Positions 1-7,588 of a stretch of DNA of 12,841 bases are shown here, in pieces. This stretch comes from DATKNA01 sp035541595 (GTDB lineage Bacteria; Actinomycetota; Actinomycetes; Actinomycetales; Kineosporiaceae): the NCBI GenBank assembly GCA_035541595.1, contig DATKNA010000280.1:1-12841 (forward strand). The letters are read 5' to 3'. Each line of letters opens with the position of its first letter. Position 1 is the first letter of the stretch. A model generated the notes under the pieces. That model searched no databases. It had not been told where the DNA came from and was given only the letters and a program-made list of their open reading frames with translations. The translations under genes were made by a program, and so were the position numbers.

Positions 1-629
1 TAGAGCGAGTACCCGAGGATGGTCAGGAAGCCGATGACCGACTCCGGCGTCACCTCGAGGCCGATGAGCGAGTAGATGCCGGCGACCAGGATCAGGTCGT
101 GCAACAGCGCGACCAGCGCGGCGACGGCCATCGTCCACGTCCGGAAGTACAGCGTGATGACCATGGAGACCAGGACGAGGAACACGAGCAGGCTGACGAC
201 GGCCTTGTGGGTGACGTCGGCCCCCCAGCTGGGGCCGATGAAGGTGCTGCTGACCTCGGTGTCGGGGACGTGGTAGGCCTTCGCGAGGGCCCCCTTCAAC
301 TCCGTCACCTGCTGGACGGTCAGCTGGCCGGTCTGAACCTGGACACTGTCGCCGCCGACGATGCTGACCAGCGGGGGCGGCGAGCCGGGCATGACCGATG
401 AGACCGCCTGATCGGCGGGCTCGGTGCTCGGGTTGGCCACGCCCGAGACGACGAACTGCGACCCGCCCTTGAACTGGATGCCCTCGTTGAGACCGCGGAT
501 CCCGAGGCTGAGCAGCGAGATCAGGACCGCGACGCCGGCGATGGCGTACCACAGCCGGCGCCGGCCGACGAAGTCGATGGACCGCCGGCCGCTGTGCAGG
601 TCGTTCCCGAACCGGGCGAAGCTGGGCAT
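1..629 (-). CDS. secF: Protein translocase subunit SecF, N-terminal part (cut by window edge)
   Basis: SecF pairs with SecD in the membrane and uses the proton motive force to help SecYEG release exported proteins. Only the first 209 residues are visible; the gene runs off the left edge. Seen: first membrane segment about residues 26-46, the family motif GIQFKGGSQF at 50-59 (equivalent to the GxDFxGG region), the IGPSWG motif at 131-136 just before the second membrane segment (about 143-161), and the HDLILVAGIYSL / VTPESVIGFLTILGYSL block typical of the SecF core. The ATG shares one base with the secD stop (TGATG), so translation is probably coupled to secD. Identity is certain; the missing part should hold the remaining membrane segments. 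Confidence 0.97.
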   Translation of the reverse strand, partial: MPSFARFGNDLHSGRRSIDFVGRRRLWYAIAGVAVLISLLSLGIRGLNEGIQFKGGSQFVVSGVANPSTEPADQAVSSVMPGSPPPLVSIVGGDSVQVQTGQLTVQQVTELKGALAKAYHVPDTEVSSTFIGPSWGADVTHKAVVSLLVFLVLVSMVITLYFRTWTMAVAALVALLHDLILVAGIYSLIGLEVTPESVIGFLTILGYSL

Positions 630-2686
630 CAGGACTCCCTGCCGGATGTCGTGGTCGTCTGCTGCACCCGGTCACCGGGCTGACCCCCGGGGGATCCCTC
701 CCCCGCCGCGGCCGCAGCCGCGCGCTCCCGCTCCGCCCTCCGCTCCGCCAGGGTGGGCCTGCGCCCGCCACCCTCGGTGGTCGCCGCGGCAACCGCCTCG
801 CCGGGCTCGCCCGGCCCGGCGGAGCCGCCGGCCGTGGCCGGAGCAGGGGTGCGGACACGTCCGCGCCCCGCGTAGGCGACCGAACGGCCGAGGTGCTCGG
901 CGTCGAAGCCGGAGAGCCGGTGACCGCCACCGAAGAACGTGGTGCGCGCGAGCAGCGTCACCGTGGGCTTGGTGAACATGAACACGACGGCGATGTCGAC
1001 CAGCGTGGTCAGGCCGAGGGTGAACGCGAAACCGCGGACGTTCCCGATGGCCAGAAGGTACAGGACGATGGCCGCCAGGAAGCTGACGGTGTCCGAGGCC
1101 AGGATCGTCCGGCGGGCCCGGGCCCAGCCCGTCTCCACCGCCGCCAACAGGGCACGGCCGTCCCGCACCTCGTCCCGGATGCGTTCGAAGAAGACGATGA
1201 ACGAGTCCGCCGTGATGCCGATGGACACGATGAGGCCGGCGACCCCCGCCAGGCTCAGGCGGAACCCCTGTCGCCAGCCGAGCAGCACGACGAGGCCATA
1301 GGTGATCGTGCCCGCGACCGCGAGGCTGGCAACGGTGACGAAGCCGAGCGCTCGGTACTGCAGGAGCGAGTAGAGGACGACGAGTACCAGGCCGATGACG
1401 CCGGCCAGGAGGCCACGGCGCAGGTAGTCGGCGCCGAGCGTCGCAGAGATCTGGTTCGCTGCGTCGACCCGGAAGGACACCGGCAGCGCGCCGTACTTGA
1501 GCTGGTTCGCCAGCGTGGTCGCCGTGTCCTGGGTGAAGTTGCCGGTGATCCGGGCGGAGCCGGTGGTGATCGCCGCCTGGGTCGTAGGCGCGGAGATGAC
1601 CAGGTTGTCCAGGACGATGGCGAACCGGTTGCGGTCACCGGTGAGGCCGTAGAGCCGGGTCGTGACCTTGCCGAACTTCTCCGCCCCGGCGGGCGAGAAC
1701 GTGAGGTCGACCTCCCAGGCCGTACCCGTGAAGCCCTGGCTGTTCGTCTCCAGGCCCGCGGTGGCGCCGGTGACGTCCGTCCCGACCAGCTCGGCCGGGC
1801 CCAGCAGGTACTTCTCGGCGCCGTCGTCGGCGCAGGTGATGAACGGCTTGTTCGGGTCCGGCGTCTGAGATCGCAGGGCCTGGACGGCCTTGGGGTCGGC
1901 GCAGTCGAGCTGGTCGAACTGGGCCTGCACGGCGGGCGTCACCCAGTTCGGGTCCGAGGCGTCCGTGGGCTTGGCCGACGGCGTGGGCGTCGCGGTCTTC
2001 GCGCTGCCGGTCGGGGTGGGCGTGGACGCCGCCGCGGCCGTGGTCGCGGTGGTGACCGCTCTCGAGCCGCCGGACGCCGTGGGCGTCGGCGTCACCGCCG
2101 TGGGCTGGCGCAGCGCGCTGGGGACGTTCATGCCGCTCGTCGAGCTCTTCGGCGAGGGTTTGAGGGTTGCGCCCGTGCGGGACGGCGCCGGCGTGGTCTT
2201 GGAGCTCCCGGACCCCGGCTCCGTCGGGGAGCCCGTCGGAGCCGGGGTCGGCGTGCCGGTCGCCGCGGGGGCGGGCGCCTGGGTGACCGCCGCCTGGATG
2301 ACCGGGCGGAACTGCAGTTGCGCCGCCCGCTCGACGAGGGAGATGGTCTCCGGGTCGGGCTTGCCCGGCAAGGAAACGATGATCTTGGTGTCAGCGCCCT
2401 CACCCTGGCGGGTCACCTCCGCCTCGGAGATGCCGCTGCCGTTCACCCGCTGCCGGATGATGTTGACCGACTCGTCGACCGCGGTCGAGTTCACGGACGT
2501 CTGGCCGTTCACCGGCTGCGGGCTGAGGATGATCTGCGTCCCGCCGGCGAGATCGAGCGCCAGCTTCGGGGTCCACTGCGCCTTGTCCCAGTGGACGCCG
2601 GCGGCGATGACCCCGTACAGCACTGCGATCAGGCCGACGAGGACGAGCAGCGTGCGGCCTGGGCGGGATCGTGCGGATCGTGCCAC
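629..2686 (-). CDS. secD: Protein translocase subunit SecD
   Basis: SecD is the large partner of SecF, with a periplasm-facing domain that pulls on exported polypeptides. Length is 685 residues from a GTG start; GAGAAGAG lies about 10 bases upstream as a modest ribosome site. Seen in order: membrane segment 1 (about 12-31), the LALDLAGGT motif (42-50), the P1 region split by a Pro/Thr/Ser/Ala-rich low-complexity stretch (about 134-245), the P1 base (AIVLDNLVISAP, 356-367; LANQLKYGALPVSF, 392-405), and five further membrane segments including GLIVSIGITADSFIVFFERIRDE (484-506). A hydrophilic tail follows from about 600 to the end, Gly/Ala/Arg-rich and ending in a run of Thr. The core is standard for actinobacteria; the insert and tail are long and probably disordered. 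yajC lies 57 bases upstream and secF overlaps at the stop, so yajC-secD-secF looks like one operon. Confidence 0.97.
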   Translation of the reverse strand: MARSARSRPGRTLLVLVGLIAVLYGVIAAGVHWDKAQWTPKLALDLAGGTQIILSPQPVNGQTSVNSTAVDESVNIIRQRVNGSGISEAEVTRQGEGADTKIIVSLPGKPDPETISLVERAAQLQFRPVIQAAVTQAPAPAATGTPTPAPTGSPTEPGSGSSKTTPAPSRTGATLKPSPKSSTSGMNVPSALRQPTAVTPTPTASGGSRAVTTATTAAAASTPTPTGSAKTATPTPSAKPTDASDPNWVTPAVQAQFDQLDCADPKAVQALRSQTPDPNKPFITCADDGAEKYLLGPAELVGTDVTGATAGLETNSQGFTGTAWEVDLTFSPAGAEKFGKVTTRLYGLTGDRNRFAIVLDNLVISAPTTQAAITTGSARITGNFTQDTATTLANQLKYGALPVSFRVDAANQISATLGADYLRRGLLAGVIGLVLVVLYSLLQYRALGFVTVASLAVAGTITYGLVVLLGWRQGFRLSLAGVAGLIVSIGITADSFIVFFERIRDEVRDGRALLAAVETGWARARRTILASDTVSFLAAIVLYLLAIGNVRGFAFTLGLTTLVDIAVVFMFTKPTVTLLARTTFFGGGHRLSGFDAEHLGRSVAYAGRGRVRTPAPATAGGSAGPGEPGEAVAAATTEGGGRRPTLAERRAERERAAAAAAGEGSPGGQPGDRVQQTTTTSGRES

Positions 2687-2743
2687 GGGTGGGGATCTCT
2701 TCTCTCGACGGGGAGCGGGCGCCGGCCCGTCCCGGGCGACCGG

Positions 2744-3208
2744 TCAGTCCCGGTCAGGTGGCAAGGTGTCCTGGGCCGGTCTCGCCGCCCCCGGCTCCGG
2801 CGGTACCGTCGGCTTCGGCGCCGTCCTCGGTTCGGTGCGCGCGCTCGGCTCTGGTTCCCGGTGGGAACCGGCGATCGGCTCGGGTTCCGGGCCCGGTTCC
2901 GCCACGGGCGCAGGAGTCGAGGGCTCCTCGGCGGTCACGTCCTCGTCCGGGGTGGACGTGATGCGTGCCACCGCCCGCCGGTCCCAGCGGGACACGACGC
3001 CGGGCGACGTCTCGAGCCGGAGGGTCCCGTCGTCCGCCACCTCGACGACGGTGGCGTACACCCCCGACGTCGTCTTCACCTCGGTTCCCGGCCGCAGCCT
3101 CGCCTGTGTCGCCTGCATCTCCCGCTGCTGACGACGACCGCGGGAGAACATCCAGACGGCGAAGGCGAAGAGGACTGCCAGGAACAAGAACTGGCCGCCG
3201 CCTTGCAC
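2744..3208 (-). CDS. yajC: Preprotein translocase accessory subunit YajC
   Basis: YajC is the small single-pass membrane protein that associates with SecDF. The GTG start at 3208 gives 154 residues beginning MQGGGQFLFL and has a clear ribosome site (GGAAGGA, 7 bases upstream). The frame stays open further upstream, but that part has no YajC character. Seen: membrane segment about residues 6-21, then the basic FSRGRRQQREMQ stretch (21-32) and the YajC core motif RPGTEVKTTSGVYATVVEV (39-57). From about 90 the protein becomes a Pro/Glu/Ala-rich tail to residue 154, longer than in the roughly 110-residue E. coli protein and probably disordered. The gene leads the yajC-secD-secF group. Confidence 0.95.
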   Translation of the reverse strand: MQGGGQFLFLAVLFAFAVWMFSRGRRQQREMQATQARLRPGTEVKTTSGVYATVVEVADDGTLRLETSPGVVSRWDRRAVARITSTPDEDVTAEEPSTPAPVAEPGPEPEPIAGSHREPEPSARTEPRTAPKPTVPPEPGAARPAQDTLPPDRD

Positions 3209-3446
3209 GGATGTGTCCTTCCTTGCCCTGTCGTGATCGAAGGCTCGCACGTCGAGCCGCGGGGGACGACGCGCCGCCACGATGGCCGCCTGCCCCAGGA
3301 AGCGAACGGCCACCAACCGTGCTCGGTTCCAGCCCGGTTCCGGTGGCCACCCCGGAGTGTAGGCGAGCCGCGCGTGGCCGAACAACGACCGCCCGGATCC
3401 AGACCCGGGACCGGTGGCCCGGATCCAGCGAGCGGACCTGTCGGAA
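3209..3446. other. ruvB-yajC intergenic spacer
   Basis: These 238 bases have no convincing gene on either strand. They probably hold the promoter for yajC-secD-secF and the end of the ruv transcript, but I could not pick a credible -10/-35 pair. The only structure seen is a short direct repeat near the ruvB end, listed separately. Confidence 0.5.
3391..3428. repeat. Two 12-base direct repeats downstream of ruvB
   Basis: GCCCGGATCCAG occurs at 3391-3402 and again at 3417-3428, a 26-base period. The copies flank a GC-rich stretch with an ACCGGT core. This lies 19 bases past the ruvB stop and could be part of a transcription end signal, though no long stem or T-run is present. Function unknown. 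Confidence 0.5.
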
Positions 3447-4541
3447 TCAGCCGCCGGGCGGTTCCCCGACCTCGTCCAGCAGCGACGACTGTAGGCCGGC
3501 GGGAGCCCGCAGACCGAGGTGGCGCCACGTCGCCGGGGTGGCGACCCTTCCGCGCGGAGTCCGCCCGAGCAGGCCCTCGCGCAGCAGGAACGGCTCGGCC
3601 ACGGTCTCCACAGTCTCCGGCTCCTCCCCCACCGCGACGGCGAGCGTGGACAGCCCCACCGGACCTCCGCCGAACCGTGTGCACAGGGCTTCGAGCACCG
3701 CGCGGTCGAGCCGGTCCAGCCCGCGGTCGTCGACGGTGTAGACGGCCAGCGCGGCCCGCGCCGCCGCCTCGTCGAGCACACCGCTCCCGCGCACCTGGGC
3801 CCAGTCCCGCACCCGTCGCAGCAGCCGGTTGGCGATCCGTGGGGTGCCCCGGGACCGGCGGGCGATCTCGCGAGCCCCCTCGTCGGTCAGCTGGACGCCG
3901 AGCAGCCCGGCCGACCTGCGGATCACTCGCTCCAGCTCCGCCGGCTCGTAGAAGTCGAGATGGCCGGTGAATCCGAACCGGTCGCGCAGCGGACCCGGCA
4001 GCATGCCGGCCCGGGTGGTGGCGCCGACGATCGTGAAGGGCGGAAGGTCCAGCGGGATCGCCGTCGCACCCGCGCCCTTGCCCACCACCACGTCGACCCG
4101 GAAGTCCTCCATCGCGACGTAGAGCATCTCCTCGGCGGGCCGGGCCATCCGGTGGATCTCGTCGAGGAAGAGCACCTCTCCGGGCTCGAGCGAGGACAGC
4201 ACGGCAGCCAGGTCGCCGGCGTGCTGGATGGCCGGCCCGCTCGTCACCCGCAACGGTGCGCCGAGCTCATGGGCGACGATCATCGCCAGCGTTGTCTTGC
4301 CCAGGCCCGGCGGACCCGAGAGAAGGATGTGGTCGGGCGCGTGACCTCGTCCGCGGGCAGCCTCGAGCACCAGCGAGAGCTGCTCCCGCACGACCCGCTG
4401 ACCGACGAACTCTGCCAGCCGGCGTGGCCGCAGCGCGCCTTCGACCGCGCGTTCGTCGTCGTCCGCGCCCTGGTCGACCAGGGCCGACGCTAGCCCGGAC
4501 ACCAGCCCTGACCCCGCGAGGCCCGCGATGTCGCCCGTCAC
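3447..4541 (-). CDS. ruvB: Holliday junction branch migration ATPase RuvB
   Basis: RuvB is the hexameric AAA+ motor that, with RuvA, drives branch migration of Holliday junctions. The GTG start at 4541 overlaps the ruvA stop by four bases (GTGA) and gives 364 residues. The reading frame is open further upstream, but that part only covers ruvA. Seen: family signature LRPRRLAEFVGQ (37-48), Walker A GPPGLGKTT (76-84), Walker B LFLDEIH (124-130), sensor 1 GATTRAG (173-179), LRDRFG with the probable arginine finger (185-190), sensor 2 region RGTPRIANRLLRRVRD (231-246), and a C-terminal winged-helix domain ending in the usual TPRGRVATPATWRHLGL block (328-344). The first 35 residues are a variable extension common in actinobacteria. 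Confidence 0.97.
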   Translation of the reverse strand: MTGDIAGLAGSGLVSGLASALVDQGADDDERAVEGALRPRRLAEFVGQRVVREQLSLVLEAARGRGHAPDHILLSGPPGLGKTTLAMIVAHELGAPLRVTSGPAIQHAGDLAAVLSSLEPGEVLFLDEIHRMARPAEEMLYVAMEDFRVDVVVGKGAGATAIPLDLPPFTIVGATTRAGMLPGPLRDRFGFTGHLDFYEPAELERVIRRSAGLLGVQLTDEGAREIARRSRGTPRIANRLLRRVRDWAQVRGSGVLDEAAARAALAVYTVDDRGLDRLDRAVLEALCTRFGGGPVGLSTLAVAVGEEPETVETVAEPFLLREGLLGRTPRGRVATPATWRHLGLRAPAGLQSSLLDEVGEPPGG

Positions 4542-5182
4542 GCCGTCCGCCCGAGGTGCCGCAGGGCGGCACGCAGGGTGCCGGCGACGTCCATGGCCGG
4601 GCGCGCGCCGTCGGACCCGTCTCCCTCGACCTGCGCAGGCTCGCCGACGGCGTCCACCGCATCCACTGCCTGCTTCGCCGTCCAGCCGAGCCCGACGAGG
4701 GCCTCCACCACCTGCTCGCGCCACGCGGGCGCGGCCGTGGCCGGCTGGGTGGGAGCGGACGCCGACACCGACACCGACATGGGCGCGCCGAGACGATCAG
4801 TGAGCTCGAGCACGATCCGCTGTGCGCCCTTGCGGCCGATGCCGGGGACCTTCATGAGCGCGGTGAGGTCGCCGCTCGCGACCGCGACGCGCAGGCCGTC
4901 GGGGGTGTGCACCGCGAGCATGGCCAGGGCCAGGCGCGGCCCGATCCCGGAGACCGTCTGGACGGCTTCGAAGACGTCGCGCTCGTCGGCGTCGGTGAAC
5001 CCGAACAAGGTCAGCGCGTCCTCCCGGACGACCAACGACGTCGCGAGCTCCGCATCGGCCCCCGGGCGGAGGCCCGCCAAGGTCGCCGGGGTGGCCTGCA
5101 CGAGAAGACCCACCCCACCGACCTCGACGATCGCCGAGTCCAGCCGGAGGACCTGCACCCGACCCCGCACCGATGCGATCAC
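4538..5182 (-). CDS. ruvA: Holliday junction-binding protein RuvA
   Basis: RuvA binds four-way junctions as a tetramer and loads RuvB. Length is 214 residues, close to the family's usual 200. The GTG start is supported by GGAGG nine bases upstream. Seen: N-terminal OB-fold domain (1-63) opening MIASVRGRVQ, two helix-hairpin-helix motifs (VSGIGPRLA near 77-85 and VPGIGRKGAQRI near 112-123), a flexible Ser/Ala/Pro-rich linker (about 134-152), and the C-terminal RuvB-contacting domain (WREQVVEALVGLGWTAKQA). The stop overlaps the ruvB start by four bases. A LexA-like box lies 56 bases upstream. Confidence 0.97.
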   Translation of the reverse strand: MIASVRGRVQVLRLDSAIVEVGGVGLLVQATPATLAGLRPGADAELATSLVVREDALTLFGFTDADERDVFEAVQTVSGIGPRLALAMLAVHTPDGLRVAVASGDLTALMKVPGIGRKGAQRIVLELTDRLGAPMSVSVSASAPTQPATAAPAWREQVVEALVGLGWTAKQAVDAVDAVGEPAQVEGDGSDGARPAMDVAGTLRAALRHLGRTA

Positions 5183-5237
5183 CGCTCAGCCTCCGCTCCC
5201 CGTCGACGGACCCCGCCGGCCGACATCGGCACGCGGG

Positions 5238-5253
5238 GCGAACATCTGTACGA
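5238..5253 (-). promoter_or_regulatory. Probable LexA (SOS) box upstream of ruvA
   Basis: GCGAACATCTGTACGA matches the actinobacterial SOS consensus TCGAAC-N4-GTTCGA at 10 of 12 fixed positions. It lies just after the ruvC stop and 56 bases before the ruvA GTG. A possible -10 hexamer, TAACCT (5254-5259, minus strand, containing the ruvC stop), directly abuts it, which would let LexA block a ruvAB promoter. The match is seen; binding is inferred. Confidence 0.55.
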
Positions 5254-5256
5254 AGG

Positions 5257-5853
5257 TTAGCGGGCGCCGGCGACACGGCCGTCACGGCGCGCCGACCGAC
5301 GGGCCTCCCGGGCCGCGTCCACCCAGCGCCGCTGTGCTGGGGTGACCACCCGGCCTCCCCGGGGCACCGCCGCAGCCGCCGTGCCGTCCCGCCAGAGGTG
5401 GCAGATCGCCAGCGCCAGCGCGTCGGAGGCGTCGGCCGGAGTAGGGGTCGCGGGCAGTCCCAGGATCCGGGTGACCATGGCGGCGACCTGATCCTTTCCG
5501 GCGCGGCCCGACCCGGTCACGGCGGCCTTGACCTCGCTCGGCGTGTGCAGCGCGACCGGGATCCCCGCGCGAGCGGCCGCCAGCACGGCCACGCCCGCGG
5601 CCTGCGCCGTCCCCATCACCGTCCGGACGTTGCGCTGACTGAAGACACGCTCGACGGCGACGACGTCCGGCTGCAGCTGCGCGATCCAGCCCTCGACGGC
5701 CTCCCCCACGCCCAGGAGGCGGGCCGCGACGTCGGCCGCGGCCGGGGTGCGGACCACGTCGACGGCGACGAGCACCGCCCGCCGCCCGGCCCGGCCGTCG
5801 ACAGCGGCGAGCCCGCACCGGGTCAGCCCCGGATCGACGGCGAGCACGCGCAT
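5257..5853 (-). CDS. ruvC: Crossover junction endodeoxyribonuclease RuvC
   Basis: RuvC is the RNase H-fold nuclease that cuts Holliday junctions symmetrically. The ATG at 5853 gives 198 residues starting MRVLAVDPGLTRCG, the standard N-terminus; the frame stays open upstream only through a repeat-derived sequence. All four metal-binding carboxylates are in place: D7, E68 (AVERVF), D141 and D144 (DASDALALA), matching E. coli D7, E66, D138 and D141. F71 in FSQRN corresponds to the junction-probing phenylalanine. The C-terminus (about 165-198) is an Arg-rich extension. The ribosome site is weak. ruvA starts 74 bases downstream. Identity is certain. Confidence 0.97.
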   Translation of the reverse strand: MRVLAVDPGLTRCGLAAVDGRAGRRAVLVAVDVVRTPAAADVAARLLGVGEAVEGWIAQLQPDVVAVERVFSQRNVRTVMGTAQAAGVAVLAAARAGIPVALHTPSEVKAAVTGSGRAGKDQVAAMVTRILGLPATPTPADASDALALAICHLWRDGTAAAAVPRGGRVVTPAQRRWVDAAREARRSARRDGRVAGAR

Positions 5854-5943
5854 GTCTCGAAGCGTCGCAGACCGTGCAGGCGCGCCGGTGAGCGGCGCGC
5901 CGTCGGGCGAGTGGTCGCGGCGTGGCCGGGTCCGGTCGGCGCG

Positions 5944-6003
5944 GTGTGGTCCAGCCGGGTGTGGTCGGGCCGGGTGTGGTCCGGCCGGGTGTGGTCCGGC
6001 CGG
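5944..6003. repeat. 15-base tandem repeat, four copies
   Basis: Four head-to-tail 15-base units begin at 5944, 5959, 5974 and 5989. Units 3 and 4 are identical (GTGTGGTCCGGCCGG); unit 2 has G for C at base 9; unit 1 has A for G at base 10. A partial, decayed fifth copy (GTCGGGCCGAGG) follows. The array lies 91 bases upstream of the ruvC start, in the gap between yebC and ruvC. The period is a multiple of three, which is why the ruvC frame appears to extend through it, but nothing suggests it is translated. Confidence 0.9.
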
Positions 6004-6075
6004 GTCGGGCCGAGGACGCCGGGATCGGACGCGGCGGGGCACAGCCGCTCCCGGCGATCACTCGCGAGACGATGA

Positions 6076-6105
6076 GGGCCGGACACGCTGGTCGGCGTCC
6101 GGCCC
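6076..6105 (-). terminator. Hairpin terminator after yebC
   Basis: GGGCCGGAC (6076-6084) and GTCCGGCCC (6097-6105) form a perfect 9-bp stem with a 12-base loop, 15 bases past the yebC stop. There is no T-run, which is usual for terminators in high-GC actinobacteria. It would separate pdxT/yebC transcription from the ruv genes. Confidence 0.6.
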
Positions 6106-6120
6106 GGTGAGTCACAACAG

Positions 6121-6870
6121 TCAGCCGACGGCCGCCATGACCTCGTCGCTGACGTCGAAGTTGGCGTAGACGTTCTGCACGTCGTCGCTGTCCTCGAGGG
6201 CGTCGATCAGCCGGAAGATCTTGCGGGCGCCGTCCTCGTCCAGCGGGACGGCGACGCTGGGCACGAAGCTGACGTCGGCGGAGTCGTAGTCGATGCCCGC
6301 GCTCTGCAGCGCGGTGCGGACCGCGACCAGGTCACTCGGTTCGCTGAGGACCTCGAACGATTCGCCGAGGTCCTCGACGTCCTCGGCGCCGGCGTCGAGC
6401 ACCGCCACGAGCACGTCGTCCTCGGTCAGCGACCCCTTCGGGACGACGACGACGCCCTTGCGGGTGAACAGGTAGGACACGCTCCCGGGATCGGCCAGCG
6501 TGCCGCCGTTGCGGGTCAGCGCCGTGCGAACCTCGGCGGCGGCGCGGTTGCGGTTGTCGGTGAGGCACTCGATGAGCACCGCGACACCGCCCGGCCCGTA
6601 ACCCTCGTACATGATCGTGTGGTACTCGGCGCCGCCGGCCTCGGCGCCGGAGCCGCGCTTGACGGCGCGGTCGATGTTGTCGTTCGGGACCGACGACTTC
6701 TTGGCCTTCTGGATCGCGTCGTACAGCGTGGGGTTCCCGGCCGGGTCGCCGCCGCCGGTCCTGGCCGCGACCTCGATGTTCTTGATCAGTTTGGCGAACA
6801 TCTTGCCGCGCTTGGCGTCGACGACGGCCTTCTTGTGCTTCGTCGTGGCCCACTTGGAGTGGCCGGACAT
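6121..6870 (-). CDS. yebC: YebC/PmpR family DNA-binding transcriptional regulator
   Basis: YebC family proteins bind DNA and act as regulators; some members have been linked to translation of difficult proline-rich stretches. The product is 249 residues with the unmistakable start MSGHSKWATTKHKKAVVDAKRGK and an ideal ribosome site (GAGGAGG, 7 bases before the ATG). Seen: domain I (about 1-78, Lys-rich, with the NPTLYDAIQKAKKSSVPNDNIDRA signature near 46-69), YEGYGPGGVAVLIECLTDNRNR (about 89-110), and an acidic C-terminus ending near VYANFDVSDEV. Full length with no breaks. It sits just upstream of ruvC, as in many bacteria, with a hairpin between them. The specific target in this organism is unknown. 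Confidence 0.96.
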   Translation of the reverse strand: MSGHSKWATTKHKKAVVDAKRGKMFAKLIKNIEVAARTGGGDPAGNPTLYDAIQKAKKSSVPNDNIDRAVKRGSGAEAGGAEYHTIMYEGYGPGGVAVLIECLTDNRNRAAAEVRTALTRNGGTLADPGSVSYLFTRKGVVVVPKGSLTEDDVLVAVLDAGAEDVEDLGESFEVLSEPSDLVAVRTALQSAGIDYDSADVSFVPSVAVPLDEDGARKIFRLIDALEDSDDVQNVYANFDVSDEVMAAVG

Positions 6871-6913
6871 CGGGTTGCCTCCTCGTGTTGCGCCCGGGCG
6901 GGCGCCCGTCGGG

Positions 6914-6936
6914 CAGCCGGCCGGGTGGTTCGGCTG
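6914..6936 (-). terminator. Possible weak hairpin after pdxT
   Basis: CAGCCG (6914-6919) pairs with CGGCTG (6931-6936) across an 11-base loop, ten bases past the pdxT stop. A second GC stem, GCGCCC/GGGCGC (6890-6905), follows just before the yebC ribosome site. In such GC-rich DNA short stems arise easily, so this may only be an attenuator or nothing. Confidence 0.25.
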
Positions 6937-6946
6937 GCGCCCACCA

Positions 6947-7558
6947 TCAGTTCGACCGGACGATCTCGACGAAGAGTCGGTGCACGCGGGTGTCCCCGGT
7001 GATCTCGGGGTGGAACGACGTCGCGAGCAAGTTGCCCTGCCGCACCGCCACGATCCTACCTTCGGCGGGGCCGGCCCCGACCCTCGCGAGCACCTCCACC
7101 TGCGGCGCGGTCTCCTCGACCCAGGGGGCGCGGATGAACACCGCGCGCACCGGCCATCCCTGGATGCCGGCGACGGTCAGGTCCTCCTCGAAGCTCTCGA
7201 CCTGCCGGCCGAACGCGTTCCGCCGCACCGTCATGTCGATGCCGCCGAACGTCTGCTGCCCGGGGACGGCGTCGACGACGCGATCGGCCAGCAGGATCAT
7301 CCCTGCGCACGACCCGAACGCCGGCATGCCCTGCTTGATCCGGTCGAGGATCGGCTCGCGCAGGTCGAAGGCGCGCGACAGCTTGTCGATCGTGGTGGAC
7401 TCCCCGCCGGGGATGACGAGGGCGTCGACGTCGGCCACTTCCGTGGGCCGCCGGACGGGCCGGCCGACGACACCGATCTCGGCGAGCGCGGCGAGGTGCT
7501 CGCGGACGTCGCCCTGCACGGCGAGCACGCCGACGACAGGCTGGTCGCTGGAGGTCAC
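6947..7558 (-). CDS. pdxT: Pyridoxal 5'-phosphate synthase glutaminase subunit PdxT
   Basis: PdxT is the class I glutamine amidotransferase that frees ammonia from glutamine and passes it to PdxS for PLP synthesis. It has 203 residues. Seen: GVLAVQGDVREHL (10-22), the oxyanion segment PGGEST (50-55), the nucleophile C84 in GSCAGM, the PdxT-typical FGRQVESFE (116-124), and the catalytic pair H183 and E185 in HPE. The GTG start at 7558 puts the usual few residues before GVLAVQGD but has no ribosome site. A -10-like hexamer sits 8 bases upstream, so the mRNA may be leaderless or nearly so. It is normally close to pdxS; here a plus-strand accessory gene and repeats separate them. Confidence 0.96.
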   Translation of the reverse strand: MTSSDQPVVGVLAVQGDVREHLAALAEIGVVGRPVRRPTEVADVDALVIPGGESTTIDKLSRAFDLREPILDRIKQGMPAFGSCAGMILLADRVVDAVPGQQTFGGIDMTVRRNAFGRQVESFEEDLTVAGIQGWPVRAVFIRAPWVEETAPQVEVLARVGAGPAEGRIVAVRQGNLLATSFHPEITGDTRVHRLFVEIVRSN

Positions 7559-7566
7559 GTCGATGC

Positions 7567-7572
7567 AGCGTA
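7567..7572 (-). promoter_or_regulatory. Candidate -10 element for a near-leaderless pdxT mRNA
   Basis: TACGCT (minus strand) fits the TANNNT actinobacterial -10 pattern and ends 8 bases before the pdxT GTG. That would place the transcript start within about two bases of the start codon, which agrees with the lack of a ribosome site. No good -35 is visible; its expected place overlaps the outer arm of the inverted repeat starting at 7589. Confidence 0.3.
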
Positions 7573-7588
7573 GGCGCTTTCCCCCGCG

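Noticed and set aside
893..3970. A 1025-codon open frame on the plus strand across secD, yajC and the end of ruvB
   Set aside because: It is antisense to well-identified genes, its translation is Arg/Gly/Asp-rich low complexity with no domain, and long antisense frames are expected in very GC-rich DNA.
5879..5901. Two GGCGCGCC palindromes 15 bases apart upstream of ruvC
   Set aside because: Eight-base GC-only words are frequent at this base composition; no other support for a function.
5854..6042. N-terminal extension of RuvC through the 15-base repeats (HPAGPHPARP-like)
   Set aside because: RuvC proteins start at MRVLAVDPG; the extension is repeat-derived and has no supporting start signal.
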